From an uncultured Clostridia bacterium (GTDB lineage Bacteria > Bacillota > Clostridia > Saccharofermentanales > Saccharofermentanaceae), in contig CAMJPC010000016.1 in the NCBI GenBank assembly GCA_946407705.1, positions 1 to 50,487 on the forward strand: a DNA stretch of 50,487 bases, read 5' to 3'. A model generated the notes under the pieces. It had not been told where the DNA came from. It did no database searches and worked only from the letters and a program-made list of their open reading frames with translations. A program made the position numbers and the translations under genes. Each line of letters opens with the position of its first letter. Positions within the stretch are counted from its first letter, which is position 1. Positions 1-7,820 of this stretch are shown in pieces.

Positions 1-1
1 C

Positions 2-886
2 ACTGAAATCCTCAATGGTTCTTCCTTTTCTGTATGTGTACTCGAATTTAGTTATGTACTGTCCCGGGATTTCGATAATGCAGAACTGCGAATTCTTATT
101 GATTCTGTGGAATCCATGCAGTCACTACCGCGTGATCAGGCCAATTCGCTTATAAGAAAAATCGCTAGGTTAGGTGGTCCTTCAGCGGACTACCTGATGC
201 AAACAGTTAATGTTGACGGAAGACCAAGATCTGATAATACGCAGATCAAATATATTATTGATACGGTTTACAAAGCGATTCTGAAGAACCGGCAGATAGC
301 ATTTAAGTATTATGAACATCTGACGTCGACCGAAAAAGTGTTAAAGAATAACGGAAAAGAATACAAGATTTCACCTTACCGCCTTGTAAGCTGCAATGGG
401 AATCCTACAGTGTTTAGGAAGAAAGATAATCATGCCGAAGAAATCAAAAGGCTGAATGAATGTGTTGAAAAGGCTCAGAGGACTATTGAAACACTTCTGG
501 ATCTAAGACTAGAAGACAAACTGAGCCGAGATGAGTACATCCAGAAACGTAAAGAAATAGAGGAATATATATTTATAAATAATAAAAAGAGAAATGAGCT
601 GTCTCAAGTCCGGGAAGTTGATAGTGACACTAAAAAACGTATTCGCTTAATGAAAGAGGGAATTGCGAAGGGGAAGAGTATTAAATTGTCACGCTTGCCT
701 GAAGATCTCATTGATGCTTTTGTTGAAAAGATTGTAGTGTTCGAGAACTATCTCGAGTGGCATTTGGTATTGGGGCAAATCATAAAAACGACAATTACAG
801 GCAGTAGAAAGAACTACCAAGTTAATGTTTTTTCGGAAGATGCTGATAGTTCTAATAGTGATATGCAAGGGAGAATACAAATATGA
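2..886 (+). CDS. 5'-partial chimeric protein: WYL-type regulator part fused to serine recombinase C-terminus
   Basis: The frame is open from base 2, so the gene starts before the window; the ATG at 107 is internal. The first ~130 residues (to about base 395) read like a WYL-domain regulator: a stretch ending RDFDNAELRILIDSVES, then IKYIIDTVYKAILKNRQIAFKYY and ISPYRLV. From about base 420 the frame switches to the Lys/Glu-rich coiled coil and the terminal motif FVEKIVVFENYLEWH found at the end of large serine recombinases, closely matching the C-terminus of the next gene. The WYL half lost is the part that normally follows ISPYRLV. The stop overlaps the next start (ATGA). The fusion is seen in the sequence; its origin by deletion between neighbouring genes of a mobile element is inferred. 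Whether it makes a working protein is unknown. Confidence 0.75.
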   Translation, partial: TEILNGSSFSVCVLEFSYVLSRDFDNAELRILIDSVESMQSLPRDQANSLIRKIARLGGPSADYLMQTVNVDGRPRSDNTQIKYIIDTVYKAILKNRQIAFKYYEHLTSTEKVLKNNGKEYKISPYRLVSCNGNPTVFRKKDNHAEEIKRLNECVEKAQRTIETLLDLRLEDKLSRDEYIQKRKEIEEYIFINNKKRNELSQVREVDSDTKKRIRLMKEGIAKGKSIKLSRLPEDLIDAFVEKIVVFENYLEWHLVLGQIIKTTITGSRKNYQVNVFSEDADSSNSDMQGRIQI

Positions 887-2733
887 GTAGAAAAGTAGCT
901 ATTTATGCCAGAGTATCAACAGAACATGAAGCTCAGCTATCAGCGCTGGAAAACCAGGTACAGTATTATGATGAGTTGCTACAAAAGCATCCTGATTTTG
1001 AGCTATATGACAGGTATATTGATGAAGGAATCACTGGAACGTCTACAAGGAAAAGACCTAGTTTCCTTCGAATGATGGAAGATGCCAAGAAGGGCTGCTT
1101 TAGTCTGATTATTACCAGAGAAGTGTCGAGATTTGCCAGAAATACTGTTGATGCGCTTCAAGAAACTAGAAAACTCAAGTCTATGGGGGTTGAAGTCTGG
1201 TTTACAGAAGATAATATCTGGACTTTAGATGACAGTGATGGTGAGCTAAGGCTTACTATTATGGCCACGTTGGCGCAGAACGAGAGTAAAAAGACATCGG
1301 TTCGAATTAAAGCTGGCAACAAAATATCTTATTTGAATGCAGTACCATTTGGGTCAGGTAATATTCTGGGCTATGATAAGCTTCCCGGTCATCATGGCCA
1401 ATTTGTTATCAATAAGGAACAGGCTGAGACGGTAAGATTGATATATGATTTGTTTTTGTCAGGAAAGGGGCTTCGTGCTATTCAGTGGGAATTAGAGAAT
1501 AGAGGCAGAAAGACTGCAACAGGGCTTACGAAGTGGGATTGTTCACAAATAGGTAGAACTCTGAAGAATCCGTTCTATTGCGGGATTATTGTGTATCGCA
1601 AATCATATGTTCCAGATTTTCTAGAACAAAAGTGTGTAAAAAACAATGGGCAAGTGGAAAAGGTGACGGTAAAAGGTAAACATGAACCTATAGTTACTGT
1701 TGATGAGTATAACAGGGTAATGGAACGCTTTGAGCAACGTGTTCAAATGACAGAAAAGAATGGAAAAACCATTGGGTATAAGGTGCCAGCTAATATCTGG
1801 GGTAGAAAACTTGTCTGTAGTTGCGGAAAGAAGTATAGAAGGCAAGAATACTATGTTTCAAAAGCCGGAAAAACAACATATTGTTATCAGTGTGGAGGGC
1901 AACTTAACAAGGGATCATATAAAACAAGATTGAAAAAGGGCTTATCAGTTGAAGGCATTTGCAGATCGCAATTTGTTCAAGAATGGAAATTGGAGGTTCA
2001 GGCAGCGAAGGTTTTCTCACAATTCTTTAATAGCAAAGATAAAGTTTTAAAGCTCGCAAATGAGATGTTTTTGTCAAAACGCTATTTGATTGGGCGAAAC
2101 CAGGCAAAAGAAAAGGAAATAGAAAGGCTGAACGAGGACATTGAAAAAACTAAGGCACTAATAAATAAGCTTCTTGATATAAGATTGGCTAATGAAATCG
2201 GTCCTGAAGAATACTATAAGAAGCGAGCAGAACTTGATAGTCGAGTTAATGATTCCAGAAAAAAGATGGAAATGTTGAGTAATACTCAAGATGGAGATGG
2301 AAATTTCGAGGAGCGAATCGCCAAAATGAAAGAGGTTTTGGAAAGCAAAAAAGACATCGATCTTACGAGGTTTCGGGACGATTTAATCGAGGAATTTGTC
2401 AAAAAAATTGTAGTTTTTGAAGATCGCTTCGAGTGGCATATGAGATTTGGAGGACGCTATGATGCAATAAATATAGGAGATTCGCGAAATCCTGCTGTGA
2501 AGTTCAATTTTCAAACAGGGAACGTGCGGGGCCGGATGACAGGCTGCAATCGCTCACAAGAAGTAATCAGAGAAATAACAGTTAGTTTAAAAGTGCCCGG
2601 AGTTGATCCTCCGGGCATTTTCTTGTGTATCATGTTTTCTGATGTTATTATTTCCGTAACCCAAGGGCTGATCGGGAGGTGTTTATGTTATACGAAATTC
2701 TTAAGTATGTATTTATCGGAGCTGCGATCGTGA
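883..2733 (+). CDS. Large serine recombinase (resolvase/invertase N-terminal, recombinase, zinc ribbon)
   Basis: Site-specific DNA recombinase of the large serine family, which integrates and excises mobile elements through a Ser-DNA intermediate. The N-terminal catalytic domain (~1-150) has YARVSTE with the likely nucleophile Ser12 and the ITREVSRFARN helix. A recombinase domain follows (~160-290), then a zinc ribbon (CSCG near 313 and CYQCG near 333), a coiled coil (~405-470) and the motif FVKKIVVFEDRFEWH. The start has a GGGAGA site. The last ~45 residues are odd: they are encoded across and beyond a clear terminator (2594-2621) and overlap a separate small gene, so the native stop may have been lost at the element junction. 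AT-rich codon use differs from genes downstream. Confidence 0.93.
   Translation: MSRKVAIYARVSTEHEAQLSALENQVQYYDELLQKHPDFELYDRYIDEGITGTSTRKRPSFLRMMEDAKKGCFSLIITREVSRFARNTVDALQETRKLKSMGVEVWFTEDNIWTLDDSDGELRLTIMATLAQNESKKTSVRIKAGNKISYLNAVPFGSGNILGYDKLPGHHGQFVINKEQAETVRLIYDLFLSGKGLRAIQWELENRGRKTATGLTKWDCSQIGRTLKNPFYCGIIVYRKSYVPDFLEQKCVKNNGQVEKVTVKGKHEPIVTVDEYNRVMERFEQRVQMTEKNGKTIGYKVPANIWGRKLVCSCGKKYRRQEYYVSKAGKTTYCYQCGGQLNKGSYKTRLKKGLSVEGICRSQFVQEWKLEVQAAKVFSQFFNSKDKVLKLANEMFLSKRYLIGRNQAKEKEIERLNEDIEKTKALINKLLDIRLANEIGPEEYYKKRAELDSRVNDSRKKMEMLSNTQDGDGNFEERIAKMKEVLESKKDIDLTRFRDDLIEEFVKKIVVFEDRFEWHMRFGGRYDAINIGDSRNPAVKFNFQTGNVRGRMTGCNRSQEVIREITVSLKVPGVDPPGIFLCIMFSDVIISVTQGLIGRCLCYTKFLSMYLSELRS
2594..2622 (+). 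terminator. Rho-independent terminator inside the recombinase 3' end
   Basis: Perfect 9-bp stem TGCCCGGAG (2594-2602) and CTCCGGGCA (2609-2617) with a 6-base loop, followed by TTTTC. It lies inside the reading frame of the recombinase, which suggests that the functional end of that unit is here. Confidence 0.8.
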
Positions 2734-2789
2734 TGATCATCATCGGTATCGCCACAAAGAGTGCGAAGTCGAAAAAGGACAAGAAGTAA
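2685..2789 (+). CDS. 34-residue single-pass membrane peptide
   Basis: ATG preceded by GGGAGGTG at good spacing. The peptide has a short polar N-terminus, one hydrophobic segment (VFIGAAIVMIIIGIA, about residues 9-23) and a strongly basic tail (KSAKSKKDKK), so an N-out/C-in single-pass topology is likely. It overlaps the tail of the recombinase frame in another frame and is followed after 25 bases by its own terminator. Function unknown; the basic tail and size resemble small membrane modulators, but no family is recognised. Confidence 0.65.
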   Translation: MLYEILKYVFIGAAIVMIIIGIATKSAKSKKDKK

Positions 2790-2814
2790 CCTTTAGTAAA
2801 ACTGGTAATAGAAG

Positions 2815-2846
2815 GATCCGGAGAAGTCATTCTCCGGATCTTTTTT
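2815..2846 (+). terminator. Rho-independent terminator after the small membrane peptide
   Basis: Stem GATCCGGAGAA (2815-2825) and TTCTCCGGATC (2830-2840), loop GTCA, then six T. A strong terminator. Confidence 0.9.
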
Positions 2847-3021
2847 CTTGACTGATGCCACTGTGGAAAGTGCGGTTTTTCAGGTGTTAATCAACATACC
2901 GGTCAAAGACTGTTGCTTAAGCATCACAAAGGGCGGACATTGTTCGTTGTTTTCGAATATTGGCAATGGTTAACTTATGCCGTCATCAATAACAAACTAC
3001 AAAACATCGGAGTGAATCAAC

Positions 3022-3885
3022 ATGAACAAAAAGTTTTGGACACTTATCGTAACAGGTGCAGTTCTCGCAGCAGGTGCTGCTGCAACAGGTTGTGCCAATC
3101 AGCACCGTATCTTTCCCGCAGTTGCTCCTGCGGCCATCGAGACGTCTGCTGAGACACCTGCAGAAGAGACAGCCGCAGTTCCGACTGAAACCGCAACCGC
3201 AGATCAGCCTTCTGTTGACACTAATGTCAACACTGGAGTTGGGACAGACGGAAACAACGCAGAGACAGACGGCAATGAGTGGAGTCCCGTAACTCCGCTT
3301 AAGGCAGTCAAGGATGCAGGAAACAAGACTTACGGTAAGAAGACAACTAAGTCTTCCAAGAAGTCTGAGCGTGACAGAAAGATAGCCATTATCGTAAAGG
3401 CTGCAAGAGCAGAAGCTGAAAACGACGCGGCAAAGTATAAGAACATGAACGAAAAGATCGCTGCCGCAAAGCAGGTTGCCGCTAAAAAGGCTGCAGCACA
3501 GAAGAATGCAGATTCCAGAAAGAACATGAATAAGGCAGCTGAGGATGCTCAGCAGGCTGCTAAGGTCGAAACAGGAAAGCAGCATGTTAAGAGAGTTACT
3601 CAGAAGGCTGCAGCAAAGACTGCCGCAGAGAAGATCGGTGAAGCAAAGAAGGCTTCCTCAAAGAAGGCAGCTTCTGCAAAGAAGCAGGCTCAGAGACAGG
3701 CTGAAACCAGGAAAGCAGCAAAGAAAGCCGCAAGGAAGTCTTATGAAAGAACAGTAAAGAAGAATGCTGAAAAGTCTAAGAAGAACATGAAGAAGATGGC
3801 TAAGCATTCCATGAAGCATTTCGGCAAGAAATTCAGATCAAATAGGTACAACCATACAAAGGTTCATCCCCGTTTCGTATATTAA
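3022..3885 (+). CDS. Lys/Ala-rich exported (probable lipoprotein) coiled-coil protein
   Basis: N-terminal signal MNKKFWTLIVTGAVLAAGAAATGC with a possible lipobox ending at Cys24 (ATGC, a weak match because -3 is Ala). Residues ~30-90 are Thr/Ala/Glu-rich and acidic, a typical cell-wall spacer. Residues ~100-270 are almost entirely Lys, Ala, Glu, Gln and Arg, predicted as long helix or coiled coil, with a very basic C-terminus ending in YNHTKVHPRFVY. GGAGTGA precedes the ATG. It stands alone between two terminators. The charge suggests binding to an anionic partner such as wall polymer or nucleic acid, but this is inference; no family is recognised. Confidence 0.75.
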   Translation: MNKKFWTLIVTGAVLAAGAAATGCANQHRIFPAVAPAAIETSAETPAEETAAVPTETATADQPSVDTNVNTGVGTDGNNAETDGNEWSPVTPLKAVKDAGNKTYGKKTTKSSKKSERDRKIAIIVKAARAEAENDAAKYKNMNEKIAAAKQVAAKKAAAQKNADSRKNMNKAAEDAQQAAKVETGKQHVKRVTQKAAAKTAAEKIGEAKKASSKKAASAKKQAQRQAETRKAAKKAARKSYERTVKKNAEKSKKNMKKMAKHSMKHFGKKFRSNRYNHTKVHPRFVY

Positions 3886-3926
3886 ATCCGTGACACAAAG
3901 CTGATTTTGTGGCATTTTGAGGGCAT

Positions 3927-3952
3927 AAGCAGGTCATCCGGCCTGCTTTTTG
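3927..3952 (+). terminator. Rho-independent terminator
   Basis: Stem AAGCAGG (3927-3933) and CCTGCTT (3942-3948), 8-base loop, followed by a T-run. Ends the Lys/Ala-rich protein gene. Confidence 0.8.
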
Positions 3953-3961
3953 CTTTTATTG

Positions 3962-3970
3962 TGATACTAT
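3962..3970 (+). promoter_or_regulatory. Extended -10 element
   Basis: TGATACTAT fits the TGn-TAnnnT extended -10 form and lies about 40 bases before the GTG start at 4010. No convincing -35 box was seen. Confidence 0.4.
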
Positions 3971-4009
3971 AAGTGCCTGATGAGATTTATCTGAATTAGG
4001 AGATACATA

Positions 4010-4702
4010 GTGAAGAAACTTTATACGGTGATATTGTGCGGAGTGTTTGCTGTCTTATTGTCAGCATGTTCCTTCGATGAGATCTTGGAGAGGATCATTA
4101 CGACGAACACGCAGGCTACGACTGCAACGACAGAAGCAACTTCCGTAAGTAAGCTGGATCTGGGTGACAAGGCGGATCTTTCGAGCTTCGTTTTCGTCGG
4201 TGATTCAAGATTCGTGGGAATGAAGAACGCGATAAAGGGCTATGTTGACGGCGATTGCGAGTTCGTTGCAAAGGTCGGCGAAGGTCTTGCATGGCTTAAG
4301 AAGATCGCGCCGGATCTTTATAAGAAAAAGGGCAAGATAATCGTGTTCAATTTCGGCGTGAATGACCTTCATAACGCATCGAAATACATTGATTTCTACA
4401 ACGGCATGCCCAAGGATTTCATGGAGAACAACACTCTTATCTTCATGACCGTAAACCCGGTTAACGAGGCAAAAGAGGCTGAGCACGGCTTCAAAGTGAA
4501 GAATTCCGACATCGAAAAGTTCAACAACAAGATGAAGGAGGGGCTCGACAAGGAGCACTTCCGGATCATAGACAGTAATACGTACATTCAGCTTAACGAC
4601 TATCAGACGACGGACGGCCTTCACTATTTCAACAATACGTACAGGCTCATTTTCGAGTTCGCCGTAAAGAGCTGCACCAACAAGGAATATCTTAAGCGCT
4701 GA
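4010..4702 (+). CDS. SGNH/GDSL-hydrolase-like lipoprotein
   Basis: Starts at GTG with TAGGAGA upstream. Lipoprotein signal MKKLYTVILCGVFAVLLSAC with lipobox LSAC. A Thr-rich spacer follows, then an SGNH-type fold: FVGDSRFVGM (block I, nucleophile Ser, around residue 64), FNFGVNDLHN (block III, Asn) and TTDGLHYFN (block V, catalytic Asp and His) near the C-terminus. Members act as esterases or deacetylases on extracellular carbohydrate or lipid; the substrate cannot be told here. Single gene, followed immediately by the promoter of the cysteine-attenuated cysE unit. Confidence 0.8.
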   Translation: MKKLYTVILCGVFAVLLSACSFDEILERIITTNTQATTATTEATSVSKLDLGDKADLSSFVFVGDSRFVGMKNAIKGYVDGDCEFVAKVGEGLAWLKKIAPDLYKKKGKIIVFNFGVNDLHNASKYIDFYNGMPKDFMENNTLIFMTVNPVNEAKEAEHGFKVKNSDIEKFNNKMKEGLDKEHFRIIDSNTYIQLNDYQTTDGLHYFNNTYRLIFEFAVKSCTNKEYLKR

Positions 4703-4710
4703 ACGGTCAA

Positions 4711-4743
4711 ACCGTTGACTAAGCAGGTGGATGCTGATAGAAT
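4711..4743 (+). promoter_or_regulatory. cysE promoter with a partial Rrf2-type site
   Basis: TTGACT (4715-4720), 17-base spacer, TAGAAT (4738-4743). ACC at 4711-4713 and AGGT at 4725-4728 flank the -35 box in the same way as the ACCTA/TAGGT palindromes at 35111 and 41119; the right half-site keeps the same distance from TTGAC and the left one is shifted by one base. Confidence 0.7.
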
Positions 4744-4775
4744 CGCCATATAAAAATTTCTTATAAGAGGTAATC

Positions 4776-4838
4776 ATGTTTTCGAAGAAGCATACATTCT
4801 GTTGTTGTTTCTGTACGTCCAAGGGTGAAGTCTTGTGA
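4776..4838 (+). CDS. Cysteine-rich leader peptide (20 residues) upstream of cysE
   Basis: ATG preceded by AAGAGGT. The peptide is MFSKKHTFCCCFCTSKGEVL, with Cys at 9, 10, 11 and 13 (codons 4800-4808 and 4812-4814). It sits between a good promoter and a terminator that stands in front of a cysteine-biosynthesis gene, the classical arrangement of an amino-acid attenuator. Bases 4823-4832 just after the Cys codons can pair with 4888-4896, which includes the left arm of the terminator. A ribosome ending at the stop (4836-4838) would cover this segment, while a ribosome stalled at the Cys codons would leave it largely free. The regulatory role is inferred. Confidence 0.75.
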   Translation: MFSKKHTFCCCFCTSKGEVL

Positions 4839-4887
4839 CGGCATTTGAATGCTGATCGCCAGGTAAAAGATCAAGATCTACGCATAA

Positions 4888-4923
4888 GATTCGCCCGGAA
4901 GCCAAATGACTCCGGGCGTTTTT
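4888..4923 (+). terminator. Attenuator terminator of the cysE leader
   Basis: Stem CGCCCGGA (4892-4899) and TCCGGGCG (4911-4918), 11-base loop, then TTTTT. The alternative pairing of 4823-4832 (GGGTGAAGTC) with 4888-4896 (GATTCGCCC), with one G-U pair and one bulge, would block it. Confidence 0.85.
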
Positions 4924-4945
4924 CGTACAAAGAAAGAGGTATGTC

Positions 4946-5905
4946 ATGAAAAATCAGATCAATCAGGAAGAGATCGCAAAGATCGTATCCAACATTTTCG
5001 AAGACTATAACGGCGGCAAGATAATCGACGAGATAAACATCTATAACAAGCCTGATAAATCCGAAGTACAGGAACTCGTAAACAACCTGTTCCAGATCGT
5101 TTATCCGGGTTATTTCAGGGACAGGACATATAAGATCTATAACCCTAAGAACAGCTTCGCGGTCGTCATCGAGGATTCTTTCTATCATCTGAACAAGCAG
5201 GTCAGGTTAGCGCTCGATTATTCAAAGGAGAAGAGTTCGCTCACGGATGAGCAGAAAGATGAGGAGAGCTTCCGTATCGTAAAGACGTTCTTTGACAGGA
5301 TCCCGAAGATCCGCGAATACCTGGAAACAGACCTCTTAGCGACTTTTGAAGGCGACCCTTCGGCAGACAATTATGAAGAGATCATCCTTGCATTCCCGGG
5401 TCTTTATGCCATCACCGTATACCGTATGGCACATGAACTCTATGTAGAGAAAGTGCCCGTACTGCCCAGGCTCATGACCGAGTACGCGCATTCGCTTACG
5501 GGTATCGACATCCATCCGGGAGCTACGATCGACAAGTATTTCTTCATTGACCACGGTACCGGTATCGTTGTAGGTGAGACATCCATCATAGGCAAGAACG
5601 TCAAGATCTATCAGGGTGTTACCATAGGCGCGCTCTCGACAAGAGGCGGCCAGAGGCTTTCCGGCAAGAAGCGTCATCCGACTATATGCGATAACGTAAC
5701 CATCTACGCAAACGCGTCCATTCTGGGCGGCGAGACCGTTATCGGAGAGAATTCCGTTATCGGAGGCAACGCGTTCATCACGGCTTCGATCAAGCCTAAT
5801 TCCAAGGTCAGCACGAAGATCTTTGAGAACGAATATATGACCGAAGACAACAAGGTAAAGAGCGAAGAAGTCAAACAGGGAGACGAGTGGTTCTACGTTA
5901 TCTGA
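4946..5905 (+). CDS. cysE: Serine O-acetyltransferase
   Basis: Makes O-acetylserine from serine and acetyl-CoA, the first committed step of cysteine synthesis, in the cytoplasm. At 319 residues it has the long helical N-terminal half common in clostridial SATs, then the left-handed beta-helix (hexapeptide repeats) from ~190. Visible marks: GIDIHPGATI, FIDHGTGIVVGET (catalytic Asp-His region) and IYQGVTIGA. AAAGAGGT precedes the ATG. It is the only gene behind the Cys-leader attenuator, which matches its role. The product would feed the cysK/mccA-like enzyme encoded at 36522. Confidence 0.93.
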   Translation: MKNQINQEEIAKIVSNIFEDYNGGKIIDEINIYNKPDKSEVQELVNNLFQIVYPGYFRDRTYKIYNPKNSFAVVIEDSFYHLNKQVRLALDYSKEKSSLTDEQKDEESFRIVKTFFDRIPKIREYLETDLLATFEGDPSADNYEEIILAFPGLYAITVYRMAHELYVEKVPVLPRLMTEYAHSLTGIDIHPGATIDKYFFIDHGTGIVVGETSIIGKNVKIYQGVTIGALSTRGGQRLSGKKRHPTICDNVTIYANASILGGETVIGENSVIGGNAFITASIKPNSKVSTKIFENEYMTEDNKVKSEEVKQGDEWFYVI

Positions 5906-5947
5906 TCCTTCCCGAAAGCTTACTTCTGCATGTTAATATAAGTAAGA

Positions 5948-6790
5948 ATGCAACTGCAGGGTAAGACAGCGATTGTGACCGGAGCTAATTCCGGTATGGG
6001 AATGGCGACCGTGAGAGCTTTGAGCGATATGGGCGCAAGGGCCATAATGCTGTGCAGGAGTGAGAAAAGGGGCAGGGAAGCTCTTGAAAGACTGAATTCC
6101 GAAAAGCCACGCGATCTTGATCTTATCCTCTGCGATCTCGGCGATTACGATTCGGTAAGATCATTCGTTTCGAAGGTCAGGGAATCGTATTCCCGTATTG
6201 ATATCCTGGTGAACAACGCGGGCTTTATCTCACTCGACAGACAGGAAACAAAAGAAGGATTAGAGCGTCAGTTCGGCATAAACCATATAGGGCATTTCCT
6301 TCTGACTACAAGTCTTTTGGATCTGATGGGTGAGGGAAGCCGCATAGTGGTCGTCGCATCCGGTGCGCACAAGACGGGAAAGATCCATTTCGACGACATC
6401 AACCTTCATAAGAGGTTCAATGTTTTCAAGGCGTATTCGCAGAGCAAGCTTGCAAATGTCCTCTTTACCAGAGAGCTTGCAAGGCGCGTTAAGGACAAAG
6501 GAATAACCGTTAACTGCTGCCACCCCGGAGCTGTCGCGACCAACATAGGAATAGACCGCGAGACGGGATTCGGCAAGACTGTTACAGGACTGCTAAAGCC
6601 GTTCTTCCAGACACCTGAACAGGGCGCTAGGACCGCGATTTTTCTTGCAACTGACGATTCCGTGGCGGATGTCAGCGGAGAATATTTCTACAAGTGCAAG
6701 ATCGCCAAGTCGTCTAAGCGGTCGAAGGATATGGAGCTTGCAAAAGAACTGTTTGAATTCAGCAGTAAACTGATTAACAATAAAGCATAA
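5948..6790 (+). CDS. Short-chain dehydrogenase/reductase
   Basis: NAD(P)-dependent oxidoreductase of the classical SDR family, 280 residues. It has the Rossmann motif TGANSGMG (12-19), NNAG near 91, and the catalytic YSQSK near 160. The sequence pattern (FGINHIGHFLLT, NCCHPGAVATNIG) is closest to the retinol-dehydrogenase-like group; the true substrate is unknown. It starts 42 bases after cysE and is followed 13 bases later by an aldo/keto reductase, so the two reductases are probably cotranscribed. Confidence 0.9.
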   Translation: MQLQGKTAIVTGANSGMGMATVRALSDMGARAIMLCRSEKRGREALERLNSEKPRDLDLILCDLGDYDSVRSFVSKVRESYSRIDILVNNAGFISLDRQETKEGLERQFGINHIGHFLLTTSLLDLMGEGSRIVVVASGAHKTGKIHFDDINLHKRFNVFKAYSQSKLANVLFTRELARRVKDKGITVNCCHPGAVATNIGIDRETGFGKTVTGLLKPFFQTPEQGARTAIFLATDDSVADVSGEYFYKCKIAKSSKRSKDMELAKELFEFSSKLINNKA

Positions 6791-6803
6791 AGGAGGAACG
6801 GAC

Positions 6804-7817
6804 ATGAAAGAATATACATTGGGAAAGACAGGAATTACCGTTCCCCAGAATGCTTTCGGCGCGCTGCCGATACAGAGGGTAAGCACTGAAGAAGCGGCAC
6901 ATCTCCTTCGCAAAGCATACGACGGAGGGATGAGGTTTTTCGATACCGCGAGAGCATATACCGACAGTGAGGAAAAGGTTGGCATCGCTTTCGAGGGAAT
7001 GAGAGACAAAGTCTATATCTCGTCGAAGACCCAGGCCACGACAAAAGAGAAATTCTGGAGCGACTTGGAAACATCTTTGAAGCTCCTTAAGACTGATTAT
7101 CTGGACATCTACCAGCTCCATTGTGCAGCCAGATGTTATGGTGAAGGCGACGAACTCTATGAATGCATGAAGGAAGCCAAGAAGCAGGGTAAGATAAGAC
7201 ACATCGGCATCACTGCGCACAAGATCGGAGTTGCCGAGGATATCGTTAAGAGCGGTCTTTATGAGACCCTGCAGTTCCCGTTCTCGTATCTGGCATCGGA
7301 CAGGGATATCAAGCTCGTTGAAGATACCGCAAAGGCAGGCATGGGATTTATCGCGATGAAGGGCTTGTCGGGTGGACTGCTTACTAACTCTGAAGCGTGC
7401 ATGGCCTTCATGAGCCAGTATCCGGCACTGCCGATCTGGGGCGTTCAAAGAGAATCAGAACTTGATGAATGGCTGGGCTTTTTCGATAAAGAGATCGAGA
7501 TGACTGACGATATCAGGAACTTCATCGAAAACGACCGCAAAGAACTCCTGGGAGAGTTCTGTAGAGGATGCGGTTACTGCATGCCGTGCACGGTCGACAT
7601 CACGATCAACCAGTGTGCGAGGATGAGCCAGATGATAAGGCGCGCGCCTTCGCAGAACTGGCTTACGGAGCATTGGCAGAACGAGATGATGAAGATCGAA
7701 TCCTGTGTCGACTGCGGTATCTGCAAGACGAGATGTCCTTACGAACTGGACATCCCGAACCTGCTCAAAAAGAACCTCAAAGACTACAAAGAGATACTTG
7801 CCGGAAAGGAAATCTGA
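6804..7817 (+). CDS. Aldo/keto reductase with C-terminal 4Fe-4S clusters
   Basis: 337 residues. The N-terminal ~250 form an AKR barrel: ARAYTDSE (catalytic Asp-Tyr region), SSKTQ (Lys) and YQLHC (His). The C-terminus has two cysteine sets typical of ferredoxin-like clusters, CRGCGYCMPC and CVDCGICKTRCPY. This combined architecture is common in anaerobic Firmicutes, where the clusters probably link the reductase to a low-potential electron carrier; substrate unknown. AGGAGG precedes the ATG. Only three bases separate it from the next gene. Confidence 0.92.
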   Translation: MKEYTLGKTGITVPQNAFGALPIQRVSTEEAAHLLRKAYDGGMRFFDTARAYTDSEEKVGIAFEGMRDKVYISSKTQATTKEKFWSDLETSLKLLKTDYLDIYQLHCAARCYGEGDELYECMKEAKKQGKIRHIGITAHKIGVAEDIVKSGLYETLQFPFSYLASDRDIKLVEDTAKAGMGFIAMKGLSGGLLTNSEACMAFMSQYPALPIWGVQRESELDEWLGFFDKEIEMTDDIRNFIENDRKELLGEFCRGCGYCMPCTVDITINQCARMSQMIRRAPSQNWLTEHWQNEMMKIESCVDCGICKTRCPYELDIPNLLKKNLKDYKEILAGKEI

Positions 7818-7820
7818 TCA

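Noticed and set aside
2986..3585. 199-residue minus-strand frame rich in Cys, Leu and Ser
   Set aside because: It is the antisense shadow of the Lys/Ala-rich gene; its composition follows from that repeat-like sequence and it has no ribosome site.
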